Below are positions 34,420 to 43,874 of a DNA stretch of 64,000 nucleotides, in pieces. The DNA is from Verrucomicrobiaceae bacterium UBA7681 (GTDB lineage: Bacteria; Verrucomicrobiota; Verrucomicrobiia; Verrucomicrobiales; Verrucomicrobiaceae). The notes beneath the pieces were generated by a model that worked only from the letters and a program-made list of their open reading frames with translations, did no database searches and was not told the DNA's origin. Location: NCBI GenBank assembly GCA_002482965.1, contig DLGZ01000009.1:197590-261589 (forward strand), read 5' to 3'. How positions within the stretch are numbered: position 1 is the stretch's first letter; each line of letters begins with the position of its first letter. Position numbers and translations under genes: made by a program.

Positions 34420-35813
34420 GCGATGATCTCCTGGATGACTTTGCCGTAGCTGATGGGCACCGGGCGGTTGACCACGTCGCGCACCTCTGTGTCCGGCTGA
34501 ATGCCTAGCAAGTGATACATCGTGGCGGCCAGATCATCCGGCTTCACCGGTTTGTCGGCGGGGTGCTCGCCATTTTTGTCAGACGCGCCATGCACGTAGC
34601 CGCGCTTCACGCCGCCGCCTGCCAGCAGAGCGGTGTAGCACTGCGGCCAGTGGTCGCGGGAGACGTTCTTGTTGATCTTCGGCGTGCGGCCAAACTCCCC
34701 GACCCACACGACCAGCGTTTCGTCCAGCAGCCCGCGTTCATCGAGATCCGTCAAAAAGGTCGGCAGCGTCTGCTCGGTGATGGGCATGTGGTACTTCTCG
34801 ATGATCGGGAACATGCGCGTGTCGTTGAACCCATGCGTGTCCCAGCCGCCTTCGGTGGTGCTCTGGCCGCCGATGCCCTGTGAGAAATTCACTGTCACAA
34901 ACTTCACGCCTGCCTCGACCAGACGCCGTGCCAGCAGCAGGCTCTGGCCGTAGGGCGAGCGCCCGTAGCCATCGCGCACCTTGTCCGGCTCCTTGGTGAG
35001 ATCAAACGCCGCGCGCAGCTTCTCGCTGTGCAGCATCGACATGGCCTTGTCATAGTAGCTTTCGATGCCGCGTGCCTCAGCGGAGTAGTCAAGCAGCCGC
35101 GTTTGGGAATCGACCATCTTTTGCAGCTCGCGCCGCGCATTCAACCGTTCAAAGCTCACCCCGCTGGGCAGGCTCAGCTCCGGCAGCGCGAATCCCGGTG
35201 CGCTCGGATCACGCAGCACGATGAAGGGATCATGCTCTTTGCCGAGGAAGCTTGCTCGTTGTCCCGGCGTCACGGAGCCATCGCTCACGATGTAGGGAAA
35301 GGTGGCGGAGGTCGGGATTTCGCCCTTGAGCGGTGCGATCCTGTCCACCACGGATGAGTAGGCTGGAAACAGATCTGGTGAGTCCTTGAGACGCTGGTCA
35401 TCACTCGGCGGCGCATGGCCGCTCAGCGCGTAGTAGCCGGCGCTGTTGTGATTTTTCATCGTGTGGTGCACGGACCGAACCAGCGTGACTTTGTCCATCA
35501 CCTTGGCCGTCTTCGGCAGCTTTTCAGAGACCCAGATGCCATCGGCGTTTGATTTGATTGGCTTGTGAAAACCACGGATGCCCTCGGGAGCGTCCGGCTT
35601 CATGTCAAAGGTCTCCAGATGGCTCGGCCCACCCCACTGAAAGCAAAAGATCACCGACTTGGCGCGTGCCACGAGCTTCTCGATCCCCTGATTTTCCGCA
35701 CCGCGCAGAAAGCGTGGCATCGTCAGCCCGAACATGCCCAAGCCACCTGCAGAGAGCAGTTGGCGGCGGCTGATGCGGGTGCAGGCGCCATTGGGATTGA
35801 AAGGGGAGGGCAT
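34416..35813 (-). CDS. DUF1501 protein with twin-arginine leader
   Basis: The 465-residue protein starts with a Tat export signal (SRRQLLSAGGLGMFGLTMPR). It shows DUF1501 hallmarks of the alkaline-phosphatase/sulfatase fold: FCFQWGGPSHLETFDMKPDA, LVRSVHHTMKNHNSAGYYAL, GGWDTHGFN and VWVGEFGRTPKIN. It ends with a short domain for a TPR-less anchor, DLAATMYHLLGIQPDTEVRD. In Planctomycetes and Verrucomicrobia these genes usually follow DUF1549/DUF1553 cytochrome-like genes, which are missing here. The substrate is unknown. The frame is open to 35846; the ATG at 35813 (MPSPFNPNGACTR) is preferred because it gives the shorter leader. It is the first gene of a three-gene overlapping set. Confidence 0.85.
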   Translation of the reverse strand: MPSPFNPNGACTRISRRQLLSAGGLGMFGLTMPRFLRGAENQGIEKLVARAKSVIFCFQWGGPSHLETFDMKPDAPEGIRGFHKPIKSNADGIWVSEKLPKTAKVMDKVTLVRSVHHTMKNHNSAGYYALSGHAPPSDDQRLKDSPDLFPAYSSVVDRIAPLKGEIPTSATFPYIVSDGSVTPGQRASFLGKEHDPFIVLRDPSAPGFALPELSLPSGVSFERLNARRELQKMVDSQTRLLDYSAEARGIESYYDKAMSMLHSEKLRAAFDLTKEPDKVRDGYGRSPYGQSLLLARRLVEAGVKFVTVNFSQGIGGQSTTEGGWDTHGFNDTRMFPIIEKYHMPITEQTLPTFLTDLDERGLLDETLVVWVGEFGRTPKINKNVSRDHWPQCYTALLAGGGVKRGYVHGASDKNGEHPADKPVKPDDLAATMYHLLGIQPDTEVRDVVNRPVPISYGKVIQEIIA

Positions 35814-35900
35814 GCGTGGAATCAAACGTGGCTCAGCATGCCGCACTTTCTGCGCTCTGCCAGCACTTGCGGGTGCGCGGGCGGCGTTGTATCCGCAGGA

Positions 35901-36476
35901 ATGCCCAACCTCACCACTCCCACCGGATTCAAAGAATGGTCCTTCGTCTGCGACGCGCTGGCGCAGGGTCGGCTCAGCATTATTTTACGCAAAGGCGGCA
36001 TCCATGAAGGCCGGGGCGGCTTTGAGTGGAAGCACCGTGAGTTCTTTCTGTTTCCGACCTGGTTCCACAATCAGGCCGAAAAGCTGAGCTGGGTGCCTGA
36101 GAACATGCAGCGTGACTTCCCGCCCGAAGAGCAGCGCACCACCGTGGACATCGACGGCTGCGCCACGCTGGAGCAGGTCTGGAAGGTCACCGACTGGGAC
36201 AAGGTGGCCGCGCTGGCCCCACTGCATATCTGGAACGAAGACATCGTGAAGGAGCGCTTCATCTATGACGACGAAAGCTGCCTGCACGTCGCCCTGGTCC
36301 GCGCCTACAAGCTGCCGCAGAACTGGCACTTCCCCTATGCCAAGAGCTACGGTGGCTGCCGCTCCTGGATCATGCTGCCGGAAGAGGGCCTGGCCATGGC
36401 TGCGGCTGCCACACCCGCGCTGAGCGACGAAGCCTTTGCCGATGTGTCAGCGAAGTTGAAAGCGATCTTGGGCTAG
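35901..36476 (+). CDS. DUF1802 family protein
   Basis: This 191-residue protein matches the DUF1802 pattern: an N-terminal EWSFVCDALAQGRLSIILRK, the GGIHEGRGGFEWKHREFFLF segment, then PTWFHNQ, and a central VTDWDKVAALAPLHIWNE. It also has a charged region with YAKSYGGCRSWIMLPEEGLA. No enzymatic activity is established for the family, and no metal site is clear. The open frame reaches back to 35565 through the DUF1501 gene, but that part is only antisense to the other gene; the ATG at 35901 is the natural start. It lies 15 bases before alr, so it is probably cotranscribed with the alanine racemase. Confidence 0.72.
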   Translation: MPNLTTPTGFKEWSFVCDALAQGRLSIILRKGGIHEGRGGFEWKHREFFLFPTWFHNQAEKLSWVPENMQRDFPPEEQRTTVDIDGCATLEQVWKVTDWDKVAALAPLHIWNEDIVKERFIYDDESCLHVALVRAYKLPQNWHFPYAKSYGGCRSWIMLPEEGLAMAAAATPALSDEAFADVSAKLKAILG

Positions 36477-36491
36477 GCGAGAGTTCCCTAC

Positions 36492-37613
36492 TTGAATCCA
36501 ACCGACGCCATCCGCCCAGCCCACGTCGAGGTCAGCCTCGGTGCCATTGCGCAGAACTATGACGCGATCCGTGCGCATGTGGGCGCGGCGTCCGTCATGC
36601 CAGTGGTGAAGGCGAATGCCTATGGGCATGGCATCGTCGAAGTGGCGCGGCATTTGATGAATCATGGCGCACCTTGTCTGGGCGTAGCCTTGCTGGAAGA
36701 GGCGATCGAATTACGACAGGCGGGCGTTACGCTGCCGATTCTCGTCTTTGGTGGTGTGGCCACGCGGCAGATCCCGCAGTTCATCGCGCATGGTTTGATG
36801 ATGGCGGCATCCTCCATCGACAAACTGCGGCAGATTGATGAGGCGGCCGCAGCGGTGAACACGAGGGCGCGTGTGCATCTGAAGATCGACACCGGCATGG
36901 AGCGCATCGGCGTGCATTGGTACAGCGCGGAGAAGCTGCTGGAGGCCAGCCTGAACTTCACAAATGTGGAGGTGGCGGGCATCTATTCGCACTTTGCAAA
37001 TTCAGACGACGCAGATCTCTCGTCGGCCAGAGAGCAGCTCTCACGGTTTCTCGAAGTTCTGGAGTTTTATCCGAAGCGAGGACTGCAGCCGCCGCAGCGG
37101 CACATCGCCAATTCAGGGGGCATTCTGCAACTGCCCGAAAGCCATCTCGATCTCGTCCGTCCGGGCATCATGCTGTACGGCGTGTATCCTTCGAAGGAAG
37201 TGCAGCGGACAGTCGCATTGCAGCCAGCGCTGAACTGGAAATCGCAGGTGGTTTTTTTCAAAGTCGTGCAGCCGGGTAAACCTGTCAGCTATGGCAGCAC
37301 GTGGCAGAGTGATCATCCGGTGCGTGTGGTCACTGTGCCCGTGGGCTATGGCGATGGTTATTTCCGGGCGCTGTCGAATCGCGGTGCCGTGCTCATCCGT
37401 GGCCAGCGCCACCCGATTGTCGGACGCGTGTGCATGGATCAGTTCATGGTGAATCTGGAATGGGGGACGGCCTACAATGGCGATGTCGTGACGATCATCG
37501 GCAGCGACGGAAATGAGACGATTTCTGTGCAGGATGTGGCGGACGCGGCAGGGACCATTGCGTATGAAGTTCTGACCAACATCAATGCACGCGTACCCCG
37601 GGTGTACGTTTAA
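36492..37613 (+). CDS. alr: Alanine racemase
   Basis: Alr interconverts L- and D-alanine, supplying D-Ala for peptidoglycan. The 373-residue protein has the pyridoxal phosphate lysine K40 in MPVVKANAYGHGIVEVARHL, the fold-type III barrel (HLKIDTGMERIGVHW), the catalytic tyrosine near residue 267 in KPVSYGSTWQSD, and the C-terminal RVCMDQFMVNLEW. The start is TTG at 36492; no earlier ATG in frame fits. It lies 15 bases after the DUF1802 gene and 69 bases before the exonuclease gene. Together with PBP2 and the VanX-like fusion in this window it belongs to D-alanine metabolism of the wall. Confidence 0.95.
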   Translation: MNPTDAIRPAHVEVSLGAIAQNYDAIRAHVGAASVMPVVKANAYGHGIVEVARHLMNHGAPCLGVALLEEAIELRQAGVTLPILVFGGVATRQIPQFIAHGLMMAASSIDKLRQIDEAAAAVNTRARVHLKIDTGMERIGVHWYSAEKLLEASLNFTNVEVAGIYSHFANSDDADLSSAREQLSRFLEVLEFYPKRGLQPPQRHIANSGGILQLPESHLDLVRPGIMLYGVYPSKEVQRTVALQPALNWKSQVVFFKVVQPGKPVSYGSTWQSDHPVRVVTVPVGYGDGYFRALSNRGAVLIRGQRHPIVGRVCMDQFMVNLEWGTAYNGDVVTIIGSDGNETISVQDVADAAGTIAYEVLTNINARVPRVYV

Positions 37614-37682
37614 TGCCTTGCAATCAGTCTGCTATGGCCGCAACGAAGGGGTGGGATGCGACAGCGTATTCCGCCCGCATAC

Positions 37683-38267
37683 ATGAACCTCATCATCTTC
37701 GACCTCGAAACCACCGGCCTGTTACCTTCACAGCATGAGATCATCCAGATCGCAGCGATGAAGGTGAAGAACGGCAAGTGGAACGAGGGCGAGTATTTCG
37801 ACAGCTATGTGCGGCCGGAGAATCATATTCCCTCATTCATCACGAAGCTGACCGGCATCTCGCAGGCACAGGTGGCAAATGCTCCACATCCCACGGATGT
37901 GCTGATGGAGTTCTCCCGCTTCGTGGGTCAGGATGCGACGCTCATCGCGCACAACGGCATTCGTTTCGACATGCGCTTCATCGCGGAGCATTGCAAGCGG
38001 CATGGCATACCGGTGCGTGAAACGAGCGCCCTCGATTCGCGCGATTTCTCCCGCAAAATCTGGGGCGGCAAAGGCGGCCATGGCCTGGACGCAGTGCTGG
38101 GCCGCGTGGGTGTCTCCAGCAAAGGCGTGAAACGCCATGATGCCCGCGTGGACGTGCAACTGCTGGCTCAGGCCGTGCAGTACATGTGGGAGCGTCTCAC
38201 CCCGAGTGTGACCAACTGCCCGGTGGATCTCTCCGTCGGAGTGATTCCGGCGCTGGATCACGATTGA
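37683..38267 (+). CDS. DnaQ-like 3'-5' exonuclease
   Basis: The 194-residue protein is a single DEDDh exonuclease domain. Exo I is FDLETTGLLPSQHEIIQIAA (metal ligands D7 and E9), exo II is LIAHNGIRFDMRFI, and exo III epsilon is KRHDARVDVQLLAQA with the catalytic histidine and aspartate. These occur in DNA polymerase III epsilon, RNase T and similar proofreading or RNA-trimming enzymes. It has no clamp-binding tail that I can see, so it is probably a stand-alone exonuclease, not the replicative epsilon subunit. The ATG at 37683 lies nine codons inside a longer open frame and gives the family start MNLIIFDLETTG. A two-way terminator follows at 38283-38314. Confidence 0.85.
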   Translation: MNLIIFDLETTGLLPSQHEIIQIAAMKVKNGKWNEGEYFDSYVRPENHIPSFITKLTGISQAQVANAPHPTDVLMEFSRFVGQDATLIAHNGIRFDMRFIAEHCKRHGIPVRETSALDSRDFSRKIWGGKGGHGLDAVLGRVGVSSKGVKRHDARVDVQLLAQAVQYMWERLTPSVTNCPVDLSVGVIPALDHD

Positions 38268-38282
38268 GACGCTTGCGCAGCC

Positions 38283-38314
38283 AAAAAAAAGAGCGGATTT
38301 AAATCCGCTCTTTT
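38283..38314. terminator. Bidirectional rho-independent terminator
   Basis: The perfect 20-base palindrome GAGCGGATTTAAATCCGCTC (38291-38310) is preceded by eight A and followed by four T. It lies between the convergent exonuclease and sufD genes and can stop transcription from both sides. Confidence 0.92.
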
Positions 38315-38346
38315 GATCTTTTGTTTTTCGGCCAGCAAGGCAGGAC

Positions 38347-39705
38347 TCAGACGGCCCGCTCCAGCTTCTCGTCAATGCGTGCTACCAAGGTATCAAGCAG
38401 TTCGCCATTGCCGAAGCGTTCGATCACACCGGCCAGGAAGCCTTCGATGATGAGCTTGCGGCTTTCGCTGTCGCTGATGCCACGGGCTTTGAGGTAGAAG
38501 AGTTCTTCGTCGCTGATGGGGCCGCTGGTGGCACCGTGGCTGCATTTGACCTGGTCGGCGCTGATTTCGAGGCCGGGCAGGCTTGTGGCCTCGGCTTCGT
38601 TGCTGTTGAGCAGGTTGCGACAGGTTTGATAAGCGTCGGTGTAATGTGCGCCTTCATCCACGGTAATGAGGCCGCTGAAGATGCTGCGCGATTTGCCGTA
38701 GAGGGCGTTTTTGTAGAGCAGGTCGCTGCTGGCGTGCGGGGCCTTGTGGTTCTGCAGCGTGCGCTGATCGACGATCTGCTCGCCAATGGGCAGGGACACG
38801 CTGAGCATGTCGCTGCGGGAGCCTTCGCCGATGAGATCGCTCACGCTTTCGCTGCGGCTGAAGCTGGCACCGAGCTGCACCTGGAAGCTCTTGATGGCGG
38901 CATCACGTCCGGCGACGATGCTGGAAAGATGCAGCGCCTGCGCGTCATCCGCCAGTTCCTGGCAGGCGGCGTAGGTGATCTTGCTGCCGCGACCACCGAC
39001 GAGATCGGCAATGGCGATGCTGAGGCCGCCTTCGCCTTCGAGGCTGCGGTAATGATCCACGACACTGACCTCGGCATTGTCACCGGTGACGATGAGCGTG
39101 TGCGGGAAGATGGCGGCATGATCGCCAACGACCCAGTGGAAGATTTCGATGGGCTTTTCAATCGCCACGTTTTTCGGCACGATGATGACCGCGCCTGCTT
39201 TCACATGCGCGAGGTGCAGAGCGGCGAACTTCGCCGAGCCGAGCGTCATCTCACGCTGCATGAAGTGTTCCTTGAGCACGTCGCTGTGATCGCGCAGCGC
39301 ATCCGCGAAGGTCACGCAAACCACGCCTGCATGCAGGTTCGTGGTGTCTGACTCGACGAGCACGTCGTTCACAAAGACAAAGCGGGCGGCACGTTCCTTG
39401 AGGCCCTCAGTGGCCGCGAGAGCTGCGGTGGTGTTAGCCGCCGTGGGGGCGTTGGCAGGTGTGTGATTGGCGAGTTCGATCTTCTTCGAGCTGGAGTAGC
39501 GCCAGTGCTCGTCTTTAATGCCAGGCATCGGCACATTCAGGAACTCAGTCCAGGCTGCTTCTGAGCGGGCGATAAACCAGCCGGGTGCGGATTTTTCATC
39601 GCGCACAGGCACGGTGATTTCGAGGCCGGAGGGAGCAGAGACGGGCGTGGTTGGGACTTCGGAGGGCATTGAGGGAGACTTGGGAGCGGCAAGAGTGGCG
39701 GGCAT
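38347..39705 (-). CDS. sufD: Fe-S cluster assembly protein SufD
   Basis: SufD works with SufB and SufC in the SufBC2D complex, which builds iron-sulfur clusters. The 452-residue protein has the SufB/SufD beta-helix core: LYKNALYGKSRSIFSGLITV, the repeated strand segments around KAGAVIIVPKNVAIEKPIEI, and the C-terminal hallmark QVKCSHGATSGPISDEELFY with the conserved cysteine and histidine. The last residues GISDSESRKLIIEGFLAGVI follow the family. It is the last gene of the suf operon, separated from sufB by two unknown genes, whereas most suf operons have the order sufBCD or sufBDC. The terminator at 38283-38314 closes the operon. Confidence 0.93.
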   Translation of the reverse strand: MPATLAAPKSPSMPSEVPTTPVSAPSGLEITVPVRDEKSAPGWFIARSEAAWTEFLNVPMPGIKDEHWRYSSSKKIELANHTPANAPTAANTTAALAATEGLKERAARFVFVNDVLVESDTTNLHAGVVCVTFADALRDHSDVLKEHFMQREMTLGSAKFAALHLAHVKAGAVIIVPKNVAIEKPIEIFHWVVGDHAAIFPHTLIVTGDNAEVSVVDHYRSLEGEGGLSIAIADLVGGRGSKITYAACQELADDAQALHLSSIVAGRDAAIKSFQVQLGASFSRSESVSDLIGEGSRSDMLSVSLPIGEQIVDQRTLQNHKAPHASSDLLYKNALYGKSRSIFSGLITVDEGAHYTDAYQTCRNLLNSNEAEATSLPGLEISADQVKCSHGATSGPISDEELFYLKARGISDSESRKLIIEGFLAGVIERFGNGELLDTLVARIDEKLERAV

Positions 39706-39753
39706 TGGAGAGTGGAAATGACGAAATAAGAATGTACGAAGCCAAAAGGTGAA

Positions 39754-40140
39754 TCAGGAGGTGGTGAGGCCTTGAAGGAGATCGTTTTGGAAAAGGGAGG
39801 TGCCGCACTTGGAGCAGTGGCCGGTGGCGATGACGATCTGGTTGCCGGTGAGGCCCTTGCCACAAGCTGGACAGAAGATGCCCTGGCGGCGATGTACTGC
39901 ATTCATGCTCCAGTAAATCAGCACCAGCGTGGAGAGGATGAAGGCGGCAAAGGGAAGGCCTGAGCGAGAGTCGTTAAACACGGGTTCGTTTCGCAGCTCT
40001 GGAGGAACGGTCCAAAAGAAGACCGCCAGTCCGCCAAGAAGCCACACGGCACACCCCGCGAGCGTCCAGTAGGCGCTCTTATGGGCTCTCTCGGATGTCG
40101 CGATGAATTGCTCGCGGGTGATGGCTGGCCTAGGGGGCAT
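39754..40140 (-). CDS. Small membrane protein with C-terminal zinc ribbon
   Basis: The 128-residue protein has two membrane segments (about residues 24-45 and 62-79) and a cytoplasmic C-terminal zinc ribbon with four cysteines, C90-P-A-C93 and C109-S-K-C112, spaced like a rubredoxin knuckle. I do not recognise a named family. It lies 48 bases before sufD and 33 bases after another unknown gene, within the suf operon and on its strand. Cys pairs of this type can hold zinc or iron, so a role in iron or redox sensing is possible but is only inference. Confidence 0.6.
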   Translation of the reverse strand: MPPRPAITREQFIATSERAHKSAYWTLAGCAVWLLGGLAVFFWTVPPELRNEPVFNDSRSGLPFAAFILSTLVLIYWSMNAVHRRQGIFCPACGKGLTGNQIVIATGHCSKCGTSLFQNDLLQGLTTS

Positions 40141-40173
40141 TGGAAAGTGAATGAATGACCGAAGGGGGAAGGA

Positions 40174-40989
40174 TCAGGCGGATGGGAGTTTGGTAGGGAC
40201 GTCGCGGGCGGCGAGCCAGGATTCCATGAGGTCGGCATTGCCGCTGAGGTAGCCAGCGACGCGGTATTTGGAGGCGCCGAGGACGTCGGATTGATTGGCG
40301 CGTTCTCTGACGACGCAGCGTTTGCCAGCGAAGCTGCTGTGGAGGAACCAAACGTCGGTGCCGTCGTTCCAGATGAAACCGGTGTGGTTGTCGAGACCGA
40401 CGACGTAGAGGCCTGCGCCACAGATTTTGATGCGGTCGACGAATTGCTGAAGGGGAAGGCTGTGGCCTTTCACGAGGGCATCCTTGCCAACGAGACTTTG
40501 GATGATGTGCAACGAAGCCTGCTGGGCCATGCGGATGCGTTCAACCTTGAGGCCAGCGTGCAGAAGGAGCGTGGAGACATAGTAGCCACAGGCGATCTTG
40601 CCCTGGCCCGGTGTCTGGGTGGTGCCATTGAAGTCCCACGGCGTGTCCTTCCACCAAGGGGCGAGGTGGCGGCTGACGCCATCGGCAAAGACGGCGTGGG
40701 CCTCGGTGAGGATCTTCTGGCGCTCAGCTGCATCCGTGGCGGACATGAGACGTTTGGCGAGATCTTGGCGTGTGATCTCGAGATTCTCGCGGGCAATGAC
40801 GTAGCTGGAATCGGGCGGCGGTGGCTCGGGTTCCTCTGCTCGGATTGGGATGGACGGGAGGGAAGGAGTGCGAGACATCTGCCAACCCCAAGCGCCGATG
40901 GCGATGGCCGCCGCCACCGCCAACACCACAGCCGCGAGCCCGAAAGGAGCGCGGCGGGAGTGTGCGACTGATGGGGGGGCGGGCGTCAT
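40174..40989 (-). CDS. Membrane-anchored candidate cysteine hydrolase, family unknown
   Basis: The 271-residue protein has one N-terminal membrane segment (about residues 17-37) and a Pro/Glu linker (50-60). A C-terminal domain of about 180 residues follows. It contains IACGYYVSTLLLHAGLKVER, with C134 at the start of a helix, and VGLDNHTGFIWNDG, with H202 on a strand. Cys on a helix followed by His on a strand is the layout of NlpC/P60 and papain-like amidases. I see no clear third residue and do not recognise the family. It lies between sufB (46 bases) and a zinc-ribbon protein (33 bases) on the suf strand. Whether it serves cluster assembly or only shares the promoter is not known. Confidence 0.55.
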   Translation of the reverse strand: MTPAPPSVAHSRRAPFGLAAVVLAVAAAIAIGAWGWQMSRTPSLPSIPIRAEEPEPPPPDSSYVIARENLEITRQDLAKRLMSATDAAERQKILTEAHAVFADGVSRHLAPWWKDTPWDFNGTTQTPGQGKIACGYYVSTLLLHAGLKVERIRMAQQASLHIIQSLVGKDALVKGHSLPLQQFVDRIKICGAGLYVVGLDNHTGFIWNDGTDVWFLHSSFAGKRCVVRERANQSDVLGASKYRVAGYLSGNADLMESWLAARDVPTKLPSA

Positions 40990-41035
40990 TAAGCGAGGCG
41001 CTTCAGTGAATGGCGGATGTGGAGTGGCTGCGGGG

Positions 41036-42456
<1,421 letters not shown>

Positions 42457-42485
42457 AGTGTTAAAAGTTGGCGGGTTTCAGTAAC

Positions 42486-43244
42486 TTAAGCGGCAACAGA
42501 GAGCGACTCATCAGTCACCCAGTCATAGCCACGCTCTTCAAGCTCAAGGGAGAGCTCCTTGCCGCCAGTCTTCACAATCCGGCCGTCTTTGAGGACGTGG
42601 ACGATGTCGGGCTGGATGTAGTTCAGCAGGCGCTGGTAATGGGTGATGACGAGGAAGCCGCGGTTCTCGCTGCGCATGGCGTTCACGCCACGGGAGACGA
42701 TTTTGAGGGCGTCGATATCAAGGCCGGAGTCGGTTTCGTCGAGGATGGCGTACTTGGGTTCCAGCATCATGAGCTGGAGGATCTCATTGCGCTTCTTTTC
42801 ACCGCCGGAGAAGCCTTCATTGACGCTGCGGCTGGTGAAGCTGCGGTCCATCTCAAGCTGGTCCATGCGTGCGTAGAGTTGCTTGTAGAATCTCACGGCG
42901 TCGATGTCCTCACCCTTTGGCAGGCGGGCCTTCAAGGCTGCACGGAGGAAGTTCGCGTTGCTGACGCCGGGAATTTCATGCGGGTACTGGAAGGCGAGGA
43001 AGAGGCCGGCGCGGCTGCGGGCATCGACGGCCATGTCGAGGACGTTTTCACCATCCAGCAGGACTTCGCCGCTGGTGACTTCATAGTCTTCGTGTCCGCA
43101 GAGGACCTTGCTCAGGGTGCTCTTGCCGGAGCCGTTCGGTCCCATGATGGCGTGGACTTCACCGGGGTTGATCGTGAGGTTCAGGCCTTTGAGGATTTCG
43201 CGGCCGGGGATCTGGGCGTGGAGGGCTTTTATTTCGAGGGACAT
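42486..43244 (-). CDS. sufC: Fe-S cluster assembly ATPase SufC
   Basis: SufC is the ABC-type ATPase that drives conformational change in SufBC2D. The 252-residue protein has Walker A GPNGSGKSTLSKVLCG, the Q-loop, the SufC form of the ABC signature FSGGEKKRNEILQLMMLEPK, Walker B YAILDETDSGLDIDALK and the switch histidine in FLVITHYQRLL. Length and the signature are specific to SufC rather than to transporters, and no membrane partner is nearby. It lies between the Fur-family regulator gene (45 bases upstream) and sufB (29 bases downstream), which puts it in the suf operon. Confidence 0.96.
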   Translation of the reverse strand: MSLEIKALHAQIPGREILKGLNLTINPGEVHAIMGPNGSGKSTLSKVLCGHEDYEVTSGEVLLDGENVLDMAVDARSRAGLFLAFQYPHEIPGVSNANFLRAALKARLPKGEDIDAVRFYKQLYARMDQLEMDRSFTSRSVNEGFSGGEKKRNEILQLMMLEPKYAILDETDSGLDIDALKIVSRGVNAMRSENRGFLVITHYQRLLNYIQPDIVHVLKDGRIVKTGGKELSLELEERGYDWVTDESLSVAA

Positions 43245-43289
43245 GTGGGGGAAATGGGGAATGAGGAGTTCAGAATGACGAATGGCGGG

Positions 43290-43742
43290 CTACTGGGCCG
43301 CGCATTTGGAGCAGGTGCCGTGAATGGCGAGGTCAGTGCGGGCGATCTTGGTGCCAGCAGGGAGGTTCCAGAACTTGGCGGCGTCGAAGTCGGTGGTGGG
43401 ATGCGCGTCGATGACCTTGCCGCAGGTCTCGCAGTGGAAATGGACGTGCTCGTGCAGGTTGGCACAGTAGCGGGACTGGCCGCGCTCCAGGTGGACGAGC
43501 TTGATGAGACCGTTGGTGGTCAGGTGTTCGAGGCAGTTGTAAACCGTGGCCAGGGACATGCCGGGGCTGCGGCTTTTCACCCGGTCCAGGATGTCGTAGG
43601 CCGTGGGGTGGTCCGTCGAAGAGGCGAGGACTTCGAAGACCTCGCGCCGGTGCGGCGTCAGGCGGACGTCCGAACCCAGCACCGCGAGGCGGCAGTCCAG
43701 ACCGGAGGCTTTGGCAGGAATGCGTGAAGGGGAGGGGGGCAT
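43290..43742 (-). CDS. Fur-family metal or peroxide-responsive regulator
   Basis: The 150-residue protein has the Fur layout: a winged-helix DNA-binding domain (TPHRREVFEVLASSTDHPTA, with RVKSRSPGMSLATVYNCLEH as recognition helix) and a C-terminal metal and dimer domain. Metal ligands are seen in HEHVHFHCETCGKVIDAHPT and in the final CSKCAAQ, so both CxxC pairs of the structural zinc site are present. The family covers iron (Fur), zinc (Zur) and peroxide (PerR) sensors; the subtype cannot be fixed by eye. It is the first gene of the suf operon, and a Fur-type inverted repeat lies 14 bases upstream of its start, so autoregulation and control of suf are likely. Confidence 0.9.
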   Translation of the reverse strand: MPPSPSRIPAKASGLDCRLAVLGSDVRLTPHRREVFEVLASSTDHPTAYDILDRVKSRSPGMSLATVYNCLEHLTTNGLIKLVHLERGQSRYCANLHEHVHFHCETCGKVIDAHPTTDFDAAKFWNLPAGTKIARTDLAIHGTCSKCAAQ

Positions 43743-43755
43743 GACGAATTTAGAA

Positions 43756-43770
43756 TTAGAATGATTCTAA
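43756..43770. promoter_or_regulatory. Perfect 7-1-7 inverted repeat, Fur/PerR-type operator
   Basis: TTAGAATGATTCTAA is two perfect 7-base arms around one base, the shape of Fur and PerR boxes (compare TTATAATNATTATAA). It starts 14 bases upstream of the regulator's ATG, where it would cover or abut the promoter. A further TTAGAAT-like copy overlaps just to the left. The cupin gene starts 105 bases to the other side, so it may respond too. Confidence 0.75.
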
Positions 43771-43874
43771 CTGTATTGGAAACGCCCGATTGGCAAGCGG
43801 GGATGCCGGTTTTGCCGAAAATTCTTTGCGCGAAATCATGCCAAAACGCCCGTCGCGTGCTACAACCTGCCCAC

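Noticed and set aside
42468..43727. Plus-strand open frame of 419 codons opposite sufC and the Fur-family gene
   Set aside because: The other strand carries complete sufC and regulator motifs; the frame is shadow coding.
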